A stretch of DNA of 64,000 nt from an uncultured Verrucomicrobiales bacterium (GCA_905478925.1 CAJQKQ010000015.1:18098-82097), one strand, 5' to 3'. Counted from the first letter of the stretch, positions 9,341 through 19,607 are shown. Numbers and translations: made by a program. The notes: generated from the letters alone by a model not told the origin.

Positions 9341-10363
9341 TCACTCCGCCACCAGCTCCCGCACCAGCGCCGGACCCTGGTAAACGAAGGCGGTATAGAT
9401 CTGAACCAGATCCGCTCCGGCCTTGAATTTTGCTTCCGCATCCGCTTTTGAGGAAATTCCACCCACCCCGATGATAGGGATTTTTCCCGAGAACTCGGAG
9501 GCGAAGGCCGAGAGCACCACATTGGATTTTTCGAAAACCGGTTTCCCGGAAAGTCCGCCCGCTTCGTTCGCCCAGGGATGATCTTTCACCGCCTCGCGAT
9601 CTAGTGTGGTGTTGGTCGCGATCAGGCCGTCGAGCCCGCCGTCGAGGAAAGCTTTTGCGAGATCCGTCACCTGCTGCGGCTCCAGATCCGGGGCGACTTT
9701 GAACAGAATCGGCACATGCTTGCCGTGTTTTGCCACGAGTTTTTCCTGGGAAGTCTTCAACAATTCCAGCAACCGCGCCGTGGCATCCGCCGCCTGCAGA
9801 TCACGCAGTCCCGGGGTGTTCGGAGAGGAAAGATTCACCGCGATGTAATCCGCCACCGGGTAGGCTTTTTCCAGGCAGGCGAGGTAGTCGTCCGCCGCAT
9901 TTTCGTTTGGCGTGTCCTTGTTCTTGCCGATGTTGAAACCGATCGGGCCGGTGAAGGATTTGTGGGCGCGGACGTTTTCCACCCCCGCATCGATCCCGGG
10001 ATTATTAAAACCCATGCGGTTGATGATCGCCTCGTGCGGGATCAGTCGGAACAGGCGCGGCTTCGGGTTCCCCGCCTGTGGCCGCGGGGTGATCGTGCCG
10101 ATCTCCACAAACCCGAATCCCAGCCGCCCGAGGGCGTCGATCGTATTGCCCTCCTTGTCCAAGCCCGCCGCGAGGCCGATCCGGTTGGGGAATTTCAGAC
10201 CCATCAACTCGATGGGCTCGCTCTCCGGAAACGGCTTGGAAAGCAATTCCAGCAGCCCGGTCTTCTCAGCAAATCTCAGCCCGGCCATGCTCGCATGATG
10301 CGCCACCTCTGCATCGAGGGAGAACAGGATTTTGCGGGCGAGTGGGTAGGCGGCGTCGATCAC
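9341..10363 (-). CDS. pyrD: Quinone-dependent dihydroorotate dehydrogenase (class 2)
   Basis: 340 residues. It oxidises dihydroorotate to orotate in pyrimidine synthesis, passing electrons to the membrane quinone. The N-terminal helix region (YPLARKILFSLDAEVAHHAS) is typical of the membrane-associated class 2 enzyme. Family motifs are PNRIGLAAGLDKEG, FGFVEIGTITPRPQ, GIDAGVENVRAHK, NLSSPNTPGLRDLQ (with the catalytic Ser of class 2) and IIGVGGISSKADAE. Length is normal. It appears to be a single gene, convergent with the ferredoxin. Confidence 0.96.
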   Translation of the reverse strand: MIDAAYPLARKILFSLDAEVAHHASMAGLRFAEKTGLLELLSKPFPESEPIELMGLKFPNRIGLAAGLDKEGNTIDALGRLGFGFVEIGTITPRPQAGNPKPRLFRLIPHEAIINRMGFNNPGIDAGVENVRAHKSFTGPIGFNIGKNKDTPNENAADDYLACLEKAYPVADYIAVNLSSPNTPGLRDLQAADATARLLELLKTSQEKLVAKHGKHVPILFKVAPDLEPQQVTDLAKAFLDGGLDGLIATNTTLDREAVKDHPWANEAGGLSGKPVFEKSNVVLSAFASEFSGKIPIIGVGGISSKADAEAKFKAGADLVQIYTAFVYQGPALVRELVAE

Positions 10364-10413
10364 GTGGCGATGCTGGCCGCTGCGTGAAAATTTTCAATGC
10401 AAACGGGGAAAGG

Positions 10414-10530
10414 ATCGCGCAAAGCCGCGAAGGAAGAGGATTTTATAAGGAACGAAGGAATCATTGAGGCCATCTTCTTTTCCTGCCTCCTTCATTCCAG
10501 CCTTTGCGCCTCGGCGGCTTTGCGCGCGAT
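10414..10530. repeat. Inverted repeat between pyrD and the DUF5329 gene
   Basis: ATCGCGCAAAGCCGC (10414-10428) faces GCGGCTTTGCGCGCGAT (10514-10530), an inverted match with a 2-nt insertion in one arm. The sequence between them (AAGGAAGAGGA, CTTCTTTTCC) is partly complementary too, so the ~117 bp could fold into one long imperfect hairpin. No gene fits here; the track ORF 10394-10618 is a read-through of this repeat. Confidence 0.55.
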
Positions 10531-10547
10531 ATTTCTGGAATGCCAGG

Positions 10548-10910
10548 TCAAGGGTGCCCTTTGTCGTATTCCTTGAGTCTTGTGTAAAAGTAAGGCCGGG
10601 TGTCGACGACCGCCCCATCGGCTTTGCGAATCTGGTAGGGCTTGCCGGAGAAAGAGGATTTCGAGGCGAGGCCGTCGATGAATTGCTCGGCGGTTTTGAC
10701 GCGCCTCCCGGCCTTGCCGAGCTTCATACGCAAGTGGCTACCAGCCGCCTTGGTGTCGTATTCGGTGCCGTTGCGGATGAAGACCGCGCCTTTGAGCGAC
10801 TCGACGTTGCTGATGAGATGCTCAATGCGGGCATCCTGTTTCGCATCACGAGCGTGGGCCGCGATCGGGATCAGGCAAAGCAGCAGGGCGAGGATCATAC
10901 GGATTTTCAT
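10548..10910 (-). CDS. Secreted DUF5329-like protein
   Basis: 120 residues from ATG 10910 (MKIRMILALLLCLIPIAAHA). The signal peptide is clear. The mature part carries the family-like strings IEHLISNVESLKGAVFIRNG, EYDTKAAGSHLRMKLGKAG and SSFSGKPYQIRKADG, which I associate with DUF5329 from memory. Function is unknown; a periplasmic location follows from the signal peptide. The 20 earlier codons of the track ORF are unlikely to be used. Confidence 0.72.
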   Translation of the reverse strand: MKIRMILALLLCLIPIAAHARDAKQDARIEHLISNVESLKGAVFIRNGTEYDTKAAGSHLRMKLGKAGRRVKTAEQFIDGLASKSSFSGKPYQIRKADGAVVDTRPYFYTRLKEYDKGHP

Positions 10911-11041
10911 GGGAAGAGGATATGGACGAACAACGATTCCACAAATGAAATCCTGGGTTCGCAGGAGCACGGCGAATATTTCTCGGGCTCCGTGGCGGTT
11001 GTCGTCGCGATTTAGAAATCGCTGTTCCTTTCCTGCAGGAA

Positions 11042-12289
11042 ATGACCTACCACCCTCGCGATATGCACAGCCGCCCGCCGAAAAAATTCGTCCCTACGCC
11101 TTTCGAATACCATCAGGAGATCGATCTGCGGATTGATTCGCTGACAAACCTCGGTGCCGGCGTCGGGCGGGTGGATGGCTGGGTGGTTTTCGTGCCGTAT
11201 GCGCTCCCCGGGGAGTTGGTGCGGACGAGAATTTTCCGCAACGACAAGAACCACTCGCAGGGGGATCTGGTGGAGGTTTTGGAGAAATCGCCGGATCGGG
11301 TGGAGCCGGGTTGCCCGCTCTTCGGCGAGTGCGGGGGCTGCCAGTACCAGCACCTCTCCTATGACAAGCAACTGGCGTGGAAGACGCGGCAGATCAAGGA
11401 ACTGCTGAAACACATGGCGAGCGAGGAGCGGGAGGTGAATCCCTGTGAAAGCACCGAACAGATCTGGAACTACCGATCAAAAATCACGCCACACTTCGAA
11501 AAGCCGATCGACGGGGTGGTGAAGGAGATCGGTTTCCTGAAAGTCGGGCGGCGCAACGATTTACTCGATATAACAAACTGCCCGATCGCGATGAAGGAGA
11601 TCAACGAGGCGCTGCCGGAGGTGCATGCCGATGTCCGGGCGAACGGGCGGCAGTTCAAACGTGGGGCGACGATCCTGCTGCGAGCAACGGAGGGACGAGT
11701 GGAGCGGAACCCGAAGGCGATCGCCCGCGAAGAGGTCGGTGGGGTGAAGTTCGACTTCGTTGCAGGAGAGTTTTTCCAAAACAATCCCTTCATATTGCCG
11801 AAGTTTACGGAATACGTGGCCGAAAAGGCACTGGCTGGCGGAGCGAAATACCTCGTGGACGCGTATTGTGGGGCCGGACTGTTCGGGCTTTGCCTGGCAG
11901 AGCGTTTCACAAAGGTGATGGGTGTGGAGGTGAACGAGGCGGGCGCGAAGTGGGCGGCGAACAATGTTTCCCTGAACGGTTTCGACAATGTCAGCATCCT
12001 TCAGGCGGATGCGGAGGCGATTTTTGAGAAAATCGATACCCCGGCTGAGCAAACGGCGGTGGTGATCGATCCGCCGCGAAAAGGCTGCACGCCGGAATTC
12101 CTCGCACAGTTGGTGGAATACGCACCGGAGCGGGTGGTCTACGTCTCCTGCGATCCGGCGACGCAAGTACGTGATTACAAGATACTAAGGGAATCCGGAT
12201 ACGTGCTGGAGGAGGTGCAACCCTTCGACCTTTTCCCCCACACCCGCCATGTGGAGTGCGTAATGGTGCTGGTGAAAGGCCTGATTTGA
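11042..12289 (+). CDS. TRAM-domain 23S rRNA/tRNA m5U methyltransferase (RlmD/TrmA family)
   Basis: 415 residues. An N-terminal TRAM domain (about 25-85, LGAGVGRVDGWVVFVPYALP) binds RNA. A cysteine cluster CPLFGECGGCQYQHL (about 97-111) holds the [4Fe-4S] site of RlmD-like enzymes. The SAM fold follows with VDAYCGAGLFGL and VVIDPPRKGC. The catalytic cysteine is in VVYVSCDPATQVRDY. It makes 5-methyluridine in rRNA or tRNA. Which uridine is methylated (U1939, U747 or U54) cannot be told from sequence alone. Start ATG 11042; ATG 11063 (MHSRPPK) is an alternative. Confidence 0.9.
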   Translation: MTYHPRDMHSRPPKKFVPTPFEYHQEIDLRIDSLTNLGAGVGRVDGWVVFVPYALPGELVRTRIFRNDKNHSQGDLVEVLEKSPDRVEPGCPLFGECGGCQYQHLSYDKQLAWKTRQIKELLKHMASEEREVNPCESTEQIWNYRSKITPHFEKPIDGVVKEIGFLKVGRRNDLLDITNCPIAMKEINEALPEVHADVRANGRQFKRGATILLRATEGRVERNPKAIAREEVGGVKFDFVAGEFFQNNPFILPKFTEYVAEKALAGGAKYLVDAYCGAGLFGLCLAERFTKVMGVEVNEAGAKWAANNVSLNGFDNVSILQADAEAIFEKIDTPAEQTAVVIDPPRKGCTPEFLAQLVEYAPERVVYVSCDPATQVRDYKILRESGYVLEEVQPFDLFPHTRHVECVMVLVKGLI

Positions 12290-12351
12290 CATTGTGATGA
12301 CTCCGGCTTGATTTTCCATCCACTCATACTTAGCCTGCGACCTCGAATCCT

Positions 12352-15300
12352 ATGAAGAAATCCCAAGATCCCCGGCGCGCCATTTTTTTCACGGCGGCCT
12401 TCGTTTTGCTCATTTGCGGAATCATCCTCACCGGAGTGGCCCTGAACAAGCGCCAAGCGGCCAAAACCGCAAGCATCGCAAATGAGGAACGCAACGCCGC
12501 CACTGCAACAGAAGGGAACGGAGCGGCCGCCGCAGAGCTCCGCCGGGAACGCGAGGATGAGGCGATCACTTACGAATCCCAGAACGGCGACGAAAAGCTG
12601 AAGCTCATCATGAACAGGATCGTCACCCGCAATGTGGATGGCTTGGACAAAATCGTGCAGCTCAACCCGCCCGCTACTGCGGCAACCCTGCGCAAACGCC
12701 TTTCGGAGCACGAAGCGCCACTCGGCGTATACCCGCTCGCCTATGACGAGAGTGACAGCTTCGACGGATTGCGCATCATCACTTCGCAAATCCGCGCCAA
12801 GATGCCCCGGGAGGATGCGGAAAAGCTCGCACGGAGTAAGAGCCTGAGTATCGTCGATTTCCCGGATTACGCACCGGAATGGGTGATTTTCGCGGCCGCA
12901 GATCCCTTCGATGCCATGGACAAGATCGCCTCCATCAGGGGTGAATCGTCGGTGCAGTCGGCGGACGTTCTCACCGGCAGACGCCCCGTCCCGATGGAGA
13001 TGCCAAACGATACGCTGATCGGAGACCAATGGCACCTTAAAGCATCCGGCACGGCACTGCCCGGCACCGACATGAATGTGGAAGATGCATGGAACTACGG
13101 CGGGGTGGGCGGCGTGCTCGGGCGTGGAATCAGGATCGGCATCGTCGACAGCGGGATCAATACGGCTCACCCGGATTTCGTCGGCAACTACGACAACACG
13201 ATCGATAAAGACTTCATCACCGGAGACAACAACCCCGATGCACCAGCGGGCAGCGATGAGGACCACGGCACAGCCGTTGGTGGCGTAGCGGGCGCCCGCG
13301 GCAACAACGATCTCGGCGTATCGGGCTCCGCACCGGAGGCAATCCTCGTCGGCGAGAGGTTGATCGTGGGTGCTTTCACCACAGACAAGCAGAACGCGGA
13401 TGCACTCGCCCACCGCGTGGATGTGATCGAGATCAAGAACAACAGCTGGGGCTACGGCGGATCACTCTACAAGACCGATCCGCTCCTTGAGGCGGCACTC
13501 AGGAATTCCTGTGAAAGCGGTCGTGACGGAAAGGGAACGATCTTCACCTTCGCCGCCGGAAACGACGGTGATGTCGAGGACAGCGCGAACTACAGCGAAC
13601 TCACCAGTTCAATCTACACCATGGTTGTCGGCGCTACGAACTCACAGCACGTCCGCGCGTTTTACTCGGAGCCGGGGGCAAACCTAGTTATCACAGCACC
13701 ATCAGGCCGCGGCGGCGGTGATCCTCCTGGCACTTTGGGTATCACCACTGCAGACCGCACCGGCGAAGACGGTTACAACGGTTCAACCGGAACCGAAGGT
13801 GATTACACAGATACTTTTAACGGAACCTCGTCCTCCTGCCCTGCCGTTTCCGGTGTGATTGCTTTGGTGCTTGAGAAAAACCCGGATCTCGGCTGGCGGG
13901 ACGTACATGAAATCTTGATCCGAACGGCCGTGAAGTTCAATCCGACAGAACCCGGCTGGCTGACAAACGCGGCCGGCCTGCATTTCAACAACGACTACGG
14001 TGCGGGGCTCATCGATGCCACAGCGGCCGTCAACCTCGCCGCGACATGGACAAACCTCGATCCCCAAATCTCCGTAAAATCGACCAAGACCGGCCTCGGG
14101 CTGTCCATCCCGAACAACTCCTCGGCCGGTCGCACCCTGCTGTTTCCCCTCCCCTCCTCCAACATCACCACCGAGCACGTGACGGTGAGGCTCACGGTGA
14201 ACCACAGCGCGCGGGGTGACCTCGAAATCTCCCTAACTTCTCCGTCGGGCACGCAAAGCAAGCTCGCCTTCGTCCGCAACGACCTTGGCAACGACTACAA
14301 CGACTACACCTTCAGCACAGTCCAGAACTGGGGCGAGGATTCAAACGGCGTGTGGACGCTCAAAATCGCAGACCGGAAAAGCACATCAAACACGACCGGC
14401 GGCACGGTGAACGCCGCCGAGATCACCATCTACGGCGCAGCGTCGCCACCGGTGAACCCCGCGCCCATCGTCCAGATCACCAGCCCGCAGAGCGGCGCGA
14501 TCTTCAGCCCCGGGGTGGGCTTCACGGTCGACGTCAGCGCCCAGGATTTCGACATCGACGGAATTGAGGATGAGGTCACCAAAGTGGATCTCTACGAAAA
14601 CGACATACTCATCGATACCGTCACCACCGCACCATACAGCTTCGCCCTCAACCCCGCGAACGACCTATACACCTACGTCGCAAAAGCGACCGACCCCGAC
14701 GGCCTAGAAGGCGAATCCCTGCCGGTTTTCGTGACCGTGAAAAATCAGACCCCGGTGATCGCCTCGGTAACGCTCAACGCCGCGAGCCAAGCCTACGATG
14801 ACCTGCCGCTCAGCGTCACAGCCGTCGACGCCACGGATCCGGAAAACGATACGATCACGCTGATCTACAAATGGGAGTTCAGCACGGATGAGGAGAATTA
14901 CACGGATTCCGGCGTGACCACCGCCAGCCTGCCGGTGAACTTGCAGAATAGCGGCAAGCTATGGCGCTGCACAATCACCGCCACCGACGGCATGACAACC
15001 AGCGCACCGTTTGTCACCGGCACGGTCAACCTTCTGGATCGTCCGCGTTCCTCTGCGGTCCGCCCAGGCGGCACCTACACCTACCAGAGCGGCCTTGTGC
15101 TCAAGGGCGATACGCTTGTGATCAACAGGCAAGCCATCATCCAGGAGTTCAGCCAGGGTCCGGGTGGTGGCACTTCGGAATGGATCGAAATCCTGACGCT
15201 GGAAGAAGGCAGCCTTGCCGGATGGACGCTGGCAGACAACGGCGGCAACTCCCTGGTGTTCGCTGCGGATCCATGGTCCGTAGTTCCCGCAGGCACACTG

Positions 15301-17277
15301 ATCATCATTTACAACGGGCTCGTAGACAAGGATGGCCTCCTCCCCGCCGACAACACTGACTTTTCAGACGGCTCCGTGGTCATTTCCAGCACCAACGAAA
15401 CCCACTTCACCGCAGCTTCGGCATGGCCGACGTTGGACAACCTCGGGGACTCGATTTTCCTAAGAGACGGCATCGGCGCCAGCGTCCATGAGCTTGCATA
15501 TGGCAACTCCCTATTCGCATCACCAAACGTAGGCCGGGTCGGCGCGAGCCAGGCGGCCTACTTCGCCGGCCAATCGGATGCCGGGGCAAGCCTGGCCAAC
15601 GAGTGGCTCGTCACCAGCGGATCCTCTGCGAGAACCGCCGCCTTCACCGCAGCGCTCAGCCCACCCTCGACAAACAGTATTTTCCCCGCCGCGGTCTTTA
15701 CCAACGGGCGTTACGTTCAGGATTTCGGCAACGTCCCCGGGGCGTCAGGCACGCTTTTCCCAACTGGCTGGTCGTCCTATTCAGTGGACCTCGGCACGAC
15801 CCAGACCACGAACTATGACGAAATGTTGCTCCTCTCTGACGGAACCAGGGTAGGCTCAGCCTTCAACTTCGGCTCCCGCATCGGGATGCTCGCCGGCTCT
15901 ATCTCCGGGGGCACCACCCGCTTCGATCCAGGCTTCATCGCGCTCGCGCTCGACAACACCCGCGGCCTGACCGGCCTGCAGATCAGCTACGATATCATCA
16001 AGATTGCGGAGCAGCAAAAATCGATGACGATGAACCTGGAGTACACCACCGGCAACCCCGGCAACACCAGCACCACATGGAACCCCGTATCGGGCGCCGC
16101 CTACAACTCCGATACTTCGCCGACGGGCACCGTGATCAGGCTCAACAATGTGCCCTTACCAACGATTTTCGAGGATCGCGAATCACCCATCTATCTCCGC
16201 TGGTACTATCACACGGCTATAAATAACCAGAAATCCGGCCAGCCGGATGCACTCGCGATCGACGGCCTCATCATCTCTTCGGACTCCTCGCCGAACATCT
16301 TCCTGACCCTCGGGCTCGATCCCGACACGTTCTCGGAAGCGGATGGAGAAAATGCATCCGTCGGAAGCGTGACGATCAGCCAGGCGGTTTCCTATGACCT
16401 ATCAGTGAATATCTCCTCGTCCGACATCACCGAGGCAGCCGTCCCGGCATTTGTGGTGATTCCGGCAGGCGAGCTCTCCACGACATTCCCAATCAGGGCC
16501 GTCGATGACATCATCTCGGACGGCGTGCAGAGCTCTACGATCACCCTCTCCGCCACGGATTTCCTGAACGTCTCGAAGGTTCTCACCATCACCGACGATG
16601 AGCCCATCCTCATCGGTGTCACCCCAGGTCTTCCAAACAACCCCGGCAACGGGAACTTCGTCGACCGCCTCCGCATCGGTAAGATCTACGAGGCTCCCGC
16701 CTACTTCGTCGCCGCCGAAACGCCTCTTCCGGACGGCCTCTTCATCGACAGTGAGACCGGCCTGATTTCCGGAACAGTTTCTCCGACGGCCACCCTCGGA
16801 GAATACACCGTGATCATCGAAATCAGGAACGTGCTCGGCGGGTTCTCCTCCCAGACCATTGTCATCGAGGTTTCCGACACCGTCTTCAGCAGCTATTCGC
16901 AGTGGATCGACCAATTCGCCAATATTGACAAATCAGTCACCGGCAACACAGATCTCGACGATTTGCCGAACCTTGTCGAATACGTCCTCAACAGCCGCCC
17001 CGATCATTTTGAGCAGCCCTCACCCGTTACCAGCTCGTACACGCCAGCAGCGATGTCGATCACGTATACGCGATCAAAGGATGTCAACGATGTGTCGCTC
17101 GTCGCCGAATGGTCCCCAACCATGGCAGAGGGCTCCTGGGAAACCGAAGGCGTCCTCAACGAACTGCTGGTTGACGGGATCGATACCCAGACGATCCGCT
17201 CTTCGGTTACCATCGACCCGCTTCATCCGGCGCGCTTCATGCGGCTTAAAGCTGTCGGCCCGCCGCCACCGGAATAG
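12352..17277 (+). CDS. Giant secreted subtilisin-like protease with P domain and lamin-tail domain
   Basis: 1641 residues. A membrane segment (11-30) starts an export signal, then a propeptide-like region to ~240. The S8 triad is D266 (GIVDSGIN), H305 (DEDHGTAVGG) and S493 (NGTSSSCPAVSG), with oxyanion N404 (AAGNDGD). A proprotein-convertase P domain covers about 580-690 (HSARGDLEISLTSPSGT, GVWTLKIADR). Ig/cadherin-like modules follow. A lamin-tail-like segment has FSQGPGGGTSEWIEI and LAGWTLADNGGNS, and a putative-Ig module PLPDGLFIDSETGLISG. The C-terminus (SQWIDQFANIDK, NLVEYVLNSRP) is of a type common in large verrucomicrobial exported proteins. It is probably an extracellular protein-degrading enzyme. 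Confidence 0.92.
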   Translation: MKKSQDPRRAIFFTAAFVLLICGIILTGVALNKRQAAKTASIANEERNAATATEGNGAAAAELRREREDEAITYESQNGDEKLKLIMNRIVTRNVDGLDKIVQLNPPATAATLRKRLSEHEAPLGVYPLAYDESDSFDGLRIITSQIRAKMPREDAEKLARSKSLSIVDFPDYAPEWVIFAAADPFDAMDKIASIRGESSVQSADVLTGRRPVPMEMPNDTLIGDQWHLKASGTALPGTDMNVEDAWNYGGVGGVLGRGIRIGIVDSGINTAHPDFVGNYDNTIDKDFITGDNNPDAPAGSDEDHGTAVGGVAGARGNNDLGVSGSAPEAILVGERLIVGAFTTDKQNADALAHRVDVIEIKNNSWGYGGSLYKTDPLLEAALRNSCESGRDGKGTIFTFAAGNDGDVEDSANYSELTSSIYTMVVGATNSQHVRAFYSEPGANLVITAPSGRGGGDPPGTLGITTADRTGEDGYNGSTGTEGDYTDTFNGTSSSCPAVSGVIALVLEKNPDLGWRDVHEILIRTAVKFNPTEPGWLTNAAGLHFNNDYGAGLIDATAAVNLAATWTNLDPQISVKSTKTGLGLSIPNNSSAGRTLLFPLPSSNITTEHVTVRLTVNHSARGDLEISLTSPSGTQSKLAFVRNDLGNDYNDYTFSTVQNWGEDSNGVWTLKIADRKSTSNTTGGTVNAAEITIYGAASPPVNPAPIVQITSPQSGAIFSPGVGFTVDVSAQDFDIDGIEDEVTKVDLYENDILIDTVTTAPYSFALNPANDLYTYVAKATDPDGLEGESLPVFVTVKNQTPVIASVTLNAASQAYDDLPLSVTAVDATDPENDTITLIYKWEFSTDEENYTDSGVTTASLPVNLQNSGKLWRCTITATDGMTTSAPFVTGTVNLLDRPRSSAVRPGGTYTYQSGLVLKGDTLVINRQAIIQEFSQGPGGGTSEWIEILTLEEGSLAGWTLADNGGNSLVFAADPWSVVPAGTLIIIYNGLVDKDGLLPADNTDFSDGSVVISSTNETHFTAASAWPTLDNLGDSIFLRDGIGASVHELAYGNSLFASPNVGRVGASQAAYFAGQSDAGASLANEWLVTSGSSARTAAFTAALSPPSTNSIFPAAVFTNGRYVQDFGNVPGASGTLFPTGWSSYSVDLGTTQTTNYDEMLLLSDGTRVGSAFNFGSRIGMLAGSISGGTTRFDPGFIALALDNTRGLTGLQISYDIIKIAEQQKSMTMNLEYTTGNPGNTSTTWNPVSGAAYNSDTSPTGTVIRLNNVPLPTIFEDRESPIYLRWYYHTAINNQKSGQPDALAIDGLIISSDSSPNIFLTLGLDPDTFSEADGENASVGSVTISQAVSYDLSVNISSSDITEAAVPAFVVIPAGELSTTFPIRAVDDIISDGVQSSTITLSATDFLNVSKVLTITDDEPILIGVTPGLPNNPGNGNFVDRLRIGKIYEAPAYFVAAETPLPDGLFIDSETGLISGTVSPTATLGEYTVIIEIRNVLGGFSSQTIVIEVSDTVFSSYSQWIDQFANIDKSVTGNTDLDDLPNLVEYVLNSRPDHFEQPSPVTSSYTPAAMSITYTRSKDVNDVSLVAEWSPTMAEGSWETEGVLNELLVDGIDTQTIRSSVTIDPLHPARFMRLKAVGPPPPE

Positions 17278-17416
17278 CGGATCTTGCCTGCCGGGTCTGA
17301 TTTTCCGAAAGTCCAGAGCCCGGCGGACAGTATACCTGTCCACACGGAGTTCATCGCAGATTCTGGCGATGAACTGCCCCGCGCTTGAAAGAGCCACAAT
17401 CCTTCTATTTTCCTAT

Positions 17417-17431
17417 TGCAAACCAGTCTCA
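17417..17431. promoter_or_regulatory. Candidate Fur box upstream of feoA
   Basis: Read on the minus strand, TGAGACTGGTTTGCA matches 11 of 15 positions of the Fur-type palindrome TGAGAATGATTCTCA. It ends 20 bp before the feoA ATG, where an iron repressor would be expected. The left half is well conserved and the right half is weak, so this is a candidate only. The rest of 17278-17451 shows no gene. Confidence 0.35.
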
Positions 17432-17451
17432 ATTAGCTGAGCATTTCCCCG

Positions 17452-17706
17452 ATGACACCATCCTCCACAACCAACCGCTCGGCGCAAAGCCCGGTGACCT
17501 TGAACCAGGTCGGAGTCAATTGTGATGTGCGCATCAGCAGCCTCAACGGTCCGGCCTGCGAGCGCCTCCGGGATCTCGGCTTCTGCGAGCAGATGCAACT
17601 GCGTAAAATTTCCAACGGCCGCAACCTTATCTGCACCGTTTGCGGCGCAAAAATGGCGATCAGCCGCGATTTGGCCGAGCAGGTTCTTGTTTCCCCGATC
17701 CGCTGA
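17452..17706 (+). CDS. feoA: FeoA-like SH3-domain ferrous iron transport protein
   Basis: 84 residues, a small cytoplasmic FeoA/SH3-like domain thought to regulate FeoB. Visible features are VNCDVRISSLNGPACERLRD and LGFCEQMQLRKISNGRN (the GF-x-x-G-type turn region of FeoA), then AKMAISRDLAEQVLV. Compared with typical FeoA there are about ten extra polar residues at the start. The stop lies 8 nt before the feoB start, so both are on one transcript. Confidence 0.88.
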   Translation: MTPSSTTNRSAQSPVTLNQVGVNCDVRISSLNGPACERLRDLGFCEQMQLRKISNGRNLICTVCGAKMAISRDLAEQVLVSPIR

Positions 17707-17714
17707 ACCCGCTC

Positions 17715-19607
17715 ATGTCCACCGTGCCTGAGGTTCCGCCCACTGTCGCACTCGTCGGTAATCCCAACTCCGGGAAGTCCACAATTTTCAACGCCCTGAC
17801 CGGCAAGAACCAGCGCGTGGGTAACTTCGCAGGGGTCACCGTCGAGGTGAAGGTCGGCGAAACCTACAACCCCCACGGCAAGAAGCTCCATGTGCTCGAC
17901 CTGCCCGGTTGCTACTCGCTCCGGGCGAACTCCCCGGACGAGAAAATCGCCCTCGAAGCACTGACGGGCCAGCTTCCCAAAACCGCAAAACCCGATCTCG
18001 TCGTCTGCGTCGTCGATGCCTCAAACCTCGAGCGCCACCTCCAACTCGCACTTCAGGTCATCGAGCTCGGCCTGCCCTGCGTGCTCGCCCTCAACATGGT
18101 CGACGTCGCGGAAAAGAGCGGCCTTCGCCTGGATCCTGCGAAACTTTCCGAAGAACTCGGCATCCCCGTCGTCCCCATGCAGGCGAAAGCCGGAAAAGGC
18201 ATCACCGACCTGAAACAGGCGCTCCGCCATCCGTTCCCGCCGGTCTCCGAGGCCACATGGCTGGCCAACGCGGAGAGTGACGAAAACGACCGCCGCGATT
18301 TCATCGCAAGGCTTTGTGAACTCGCCGCCCGCCGGCCCGATTCCCAGCAGCGCACCCTTTCCGACAAGCTCGACTCGTTTCTTCTGCATCCCTTCTTCGG
18401 TTGGGTGGCATTGGTTGCGGTGATGTTTTGCGTATTCTGGGCCATCTTCTCCTTCGCTTCTATCCCGATGGATCTGATCGACGGCGCACTCGGCGGCTTC
18501 GGCGGTTGGGTGGAGTCCCTGATGCAGCCCGGCGATTTCCGCTCGCTGCTGGTGGACGGTATCATCGCCGGAGTGGGTGGCGTGCTGGTTTTCCTCCCGC
18601 AGATTATCCTGCTTTTCCTTTTCATCGGCCTGCTGGAAAGCTCCGGTTACATGTCTCGCGCGGCTTTCCTAATGGACGGGGTGATGGCCAAGGCCGGCCT
18701 CAGCGGAAAGTCTTTCCTGCCCCTCTTCAGCTCTTTCGCCTGCGCCATTCCCGGCGTGATGGCCACCCGCACCATCGATTCCGCAAAAGAGCGCCTGGTG
18801 ACCATTTTCGTCGCCCCCTGGATGAGCTGCTCGGCACGGCTGCCCGTGTATTTTCTCGTCGTCCCCCTGATACTCGGGGAAAAAGAAGGCTCGTGGAAAC
18901 AGGCGCTCATCCTCTTCGGAATCTACGTGCTGGGCACTGTCACGGCATTCGTCGTCGCCCGTGTTCTGCGCGGCAGGCTCGGCCCCGAGGCAACGACCAG
19001 CCACTTCATGCTGGAGCTGCCTTCCTACCGGATGCCGCAGTGGGGCTATATCCTCCGCCATGTCCTCGACCGCGGCTGGGCCTTCGTCCGCAAGGCGGGA
19101 ACCGTCATCCTCGGGCTCTCCATCCTGCTCTGGGCGCTGGTAACCTATCCGAAATCCGACTCCGAGGATCCGGGAGAAGCCCTCGCTCACAGCGCCATGG
19201 GTCGCATCGGCGAAGTGATCGAACCCGTCGTCAAGCCCCTCGGCTTCGATGGCCGCACCGGCACCGCCATCCTCACCTCCTTCGCCGCCCGCGAGGTTTT
19301 CGTATCCTCGATCGGCATCATCTTCAGCGTCGAGGAAACCGATGACGACGTCGAAACCCGCTCCCTGATCCGCGATAAGATCTCCAAAGCCACCTGGCCC
19401 GACGGCAGGCCGCTCTTCACCCCGCTGACCATGGTCTCGCTGCTGGTCTTCTTCATCTACGCGCTCCAATGCCTACCCACTACCGCCGTAGTGGCAAGGG
19501 AGGCCGGCTCATGGAAATGGGCCATCGGCCAGTTCGTGTTCATGTCCGGCTTCGCCTACCTCGCCTCACTCATCGTCTTCCAGGTAGGTCGCCTGATGGG
19601 CTTCTGA
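17715..19607 (+). CDS. feoB: Ferrous iron transporter FeoB
   Basis: 630 residues from ATG 17715 (MSTVPEVPP); the 25 earlier track codons overlap feoA. The N-terminal G domain has G1 GNPNSGKST, G3 DLPG and G4 NMVD. A linker then leads to a multi-helix membrane domain with the two Gate repeats (LLESSGYMSRAAFLMDGVM, FAAREVFVSSIG). It imports Fe2+ across the inner membrane. At 630 residues it is shorter than E. coli FeoB (~770) but within the range of compact FeoBs. The operon is feoA-feoB-Cys-rich partner. Confidence 0.96.
   Translation: MSTVPEVPPTVALVGNPNSGKSTIFNALTGKNQRVGNFAGVTVEVKVGETYNPHGKKLHVLDLPGCYSLRANSPDEKIALEALTGQLPKTAKPDLVVCVVDASNLERHLQLALQVIELGLPCVLALNMVDVAEKSGLRLDPAKLSEELGIPVVPMQAKAGKGITDLKQALRHPFPPVSEATWLANAESDENDRRDFIARLCELAARRPDSQQRTLSDKLDSFLLHPFFGWVALVAVMFCVFWAIFSFASIPMDLIDGALGGFGGWVESLMQPGDFRSLLVDGIIAGVGGVLVFLPQIILLFLFIGLLESSGYMSRAAFLMDGVMAKAGLSGKSFLPLFSSFACAIPGVMATRTIDSAKERLVTIFVAPWMSCSARLPVYFLVVPLILGEKEGSWKQALILFGIYVLGTVTAFVVARVLRGRLGPEATTSHFMLELPSYRMPQWGYILRHVLDRGWAFVRKAGTVILGLSILLWALVTYPKSDSEDPGEALAHSAMGRIGEVIEPVVKPLGFDGRTGTAILTSFAAREVFVSSIGIIFSVEETDDDVETRSLIRDKISKATWPDGRPLFTPLTMVSLLVFFIYALQCLPTTAVVAREAGSWKWAIGQFVFMSGFAYLASLIVFQVGRLMGF

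Noticed and set aside
12175-13413. 412-codon minus-strand ORF opposite the subtilase start
   Set aside because: Antisense to the propeptide and catalytic domain of the S8 protease; no recognisable motifs.
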